The notes under the pieces are model-generated. The model was given only the letters and a program-made list of their open reading frames with translations, was not told where the DNA came from and did no database searches. A stretch of 5,557 nucleotides of DNA from a candidate division Zixibacteria bacterium RBG_16_43_9 (GTDB lineage Bacteria; Zixibacteria; MSB-5A5; RBG-16-43-9), in contig MEWM01000057.1 of the NCBI GenBank assembly GCA_001775355.1, forward strand, positions 1 to 5,557, read 5' to 3'. The position numbers were made by a program, and so were the translations under genes. Shown here piece after piece: positions 4,808-5,557 of this stretch (position 1 is its first letter; each line of letters begins with the position of its first letter).

Positions 4808-5065
4808 CTATTCTTCTTCGTCCTCTTCTTCAGCTAAGTCTAATCCGATTGCTTCCACTCTCTTAATTTCCGGGACTGCTGCTTTAAGATGCTGTTCTAT
4901 ACCTGCACTCAAAGTAAGTTGAGACATCGGACATCCAAAACAGGCACCGGTTAACCTCACCTTTACCACTCCTTCAGGAGTAACCTCAATAAGTTCCACA
5001 TCTCCTCCATCTGCCAGAAGAGATGGTCTAACATCTTCTAACGCCTTTTCCACTTTTTCCTTCAT
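4808..5065 (-). CDS. Stand-alone NifU C-terminal-domain (Nfu-type) Fe-S cluster scaffold/carrier
   Basis: Small cytoplasmic protein of 85 residues that binds and hands on [4Fe-4S] clusters, usually as a dimer sharing cysteines. It spans the whole NFU domain: VRPSLLADGGDVEL (12-25) and the cluster-binding CxxC in GACFGCPMSQLTL (C42, C45). It ends in an acidic tail (about 79-85). The length is typical for a stand-alone Nfu. The ATG at 5065 is supported by GAGGTG (5071-5076) 5 nt upstream. It begins 49 bp after the hemerythrin-like gene on the same strand, suggesting one transcript in which Fe-S repair or assembly is paired with an oxygen- or NO-binding diiron protein (inference). Confidence 0.93.
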   Translation of the reverse strand: MKEKVEKALEDVRPSLLADGGDVELIEVTPEGVVKVRLTGACFGCPMSQLTLSAGIEQHLKAAVPEIKRVEAIGLDLAEEEDEEE

Positions 5066-5114
5066 GCTCTCACCTCTTTTTACTTCGAACTTCTTGATTT
5101 ATCTACCTTTTCAT

Positions 5115-5557
5115 CTAAGTCGTCTGATCTCCTGGTGTAAAACAACAGTACCCTCTTTTATCGCATTCCCTCTTAACTTCCTCCCATTCCTCCGGGCTTA
5201 ATACCTGAAGGGCGATCTGATAGAGGATGTTATCTTCCTTGAAGATGTGGCTTTCAAGCTCCCTGGTAAGATATTCTCCCAGCTCCATTATATTTTGCTT
5301 GAAGTTTTTAAAATCATAATCCTTGGGGTTTTGAGAAAATTTATATAATTCCTTTTTCCTTTTCCTAAATTCCACATGGTCCATCTTCATAATCTCTGGT
5401 GGCTCAACTATATCATGCTCCTCCAATTTAGGGAATAATACCTCCTCTTCTCTCTGATGGTGACTTTCTGCTTCTATGAGATGATGCGAGATATCTTTCA
5501 GTTTCTCCAGATCCTCGCCCATACTTTCAAAGTTCTGTTTCCCTTTCAATCTTTCCA
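5115..5557 (-). CDS. Hemerythrin-like (HHE / DUF438-related) diiron protein, 5' end beyond the window
   Basis: Predicted non-haem diiron protein that may bind O2 or NO or act in iron or nitrosative-stress handling. Numbering from an in-frame TTG at 5549, the ligand motifs are H31xxxE35 (in SHHQREEEVLFP), H58 (in MKMDHVEF) and H101xxxxD106 (in ESHIFKEDNILY). The C-terminal segment WEEVKRECDKRGYCCF (122-137) carries C129, C135 and C136 and is typical of the hemerythrin part of DUF438-type proteins. The first helix and its histidine are missing from view, and the frame stays open to the window edge with no convincing ribosome-binding site at the TTG or at an ATG at 5522. The gene is therefore probably cut by the window rather than truncated. 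It is followed by the Nfu gene on the same strand. Confidence 0.85.
   Translation of the reverse strand, partial: ERLKGKQNFESMGEDLEKLKDISHHLIEAESHHQREEEVLFPKLEEHDIVEPPEIMKMDHVEFRKRKKELYKFSQNPKDYDFKNFKQNIMELGEYLTRELESHIFKEDNILYQIALQVLSPEEWEEVKRECDKRGYCCFTPGDQTT

Noticed and set aside
4459..4810. A complete tmRNA (ssrA) ending at the tRNA-like CCA
   Set aside because: The T-arm, CCA and terminator would fit, but I find no matching 5' acceptor strand, no typical 5' tmRNA core and no tag-peptide frame in the roughly 350 bp upstream, which runs into the Fe-S carrier gene.
4655..4837. 60-codon plus-strand open frame
   Set aside because: It is rich in F, L and S, has no recognisable domain and overlaps the Fe-S carrier gene tail-to-tail; most likely chance.

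Overview
The window is from a bacterium with moderate to low GC content. It reads as ordinary chromosomal housekeeping and stress genes separated by unusually structured intergenic DNA. One gene has a Sec-type signal peptide and two encode membrane proteins. A hemerythrin-like protein beside an Nfu-type Fe-S carrier, plus a thiol peroxidase, suggests an anaerobe or microaerophile that manages oxygen, peroxide or nitric oxide stress. Nothing in the window fixes the phylum. The dispersed palindromes resemble those I associate with uncultured candidate-phylum genomes, but that is only an impression.

Layout, left to right. Positions 9-64 hold two back-to-back 11-bp hairpins with complementary tetraloops (TCCT and AGGA). 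They lie 22 bp before a membrane-anchored GT2/GT21 glycosyltransferase of the ceramide-glucosyltransferase/HpnI type (87-1229, plus strand). All other protein genes are on the minus strand. A 56-bp paired-hairpin element (1297-1352) ends 2 bp from the stop codon of a membrane-anchored metallophosphoesterase (1355-2512). A palindrome cluster (2525-2655) separates that gene from an AhpE/BCP-like 1-Cys peroxiredoxin (2660-3136). The peroxiredoxin has its own candidate promoter, and a good intrinsic terminator (3261-3293) lies upstream of it. The terminator ends a secreted 249-residue protein of unknown function (3349-4098) built from two gap-free 104-residue repeats with conserved histidines.

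A gene-poor stretch of about 700 bp follows (4099-4807). It contains a candidate promoter, a small operator-like palindrome, a strong minus-strand terminator (4415-4451) and, directly before that terminator, the perfect 3' end of a tRNA (T-arm, acceptor 3' strand and encoded CCA, 4459-4487) whose 5' half is not in the window. The right end carries a likely two-gene operon: a hemerythrin-like protein running off the edge, followed 49 bp later by a small Nfu-type Fe-S scaffold/carrier.

The most noteworthy signals are the paired-hairpin repeats, whose stems vary by compensatory changes and which sit against stop codons, the orphan tRNA 3' end with its terminator, and the internally duplicated histidine-rich secreted protein.
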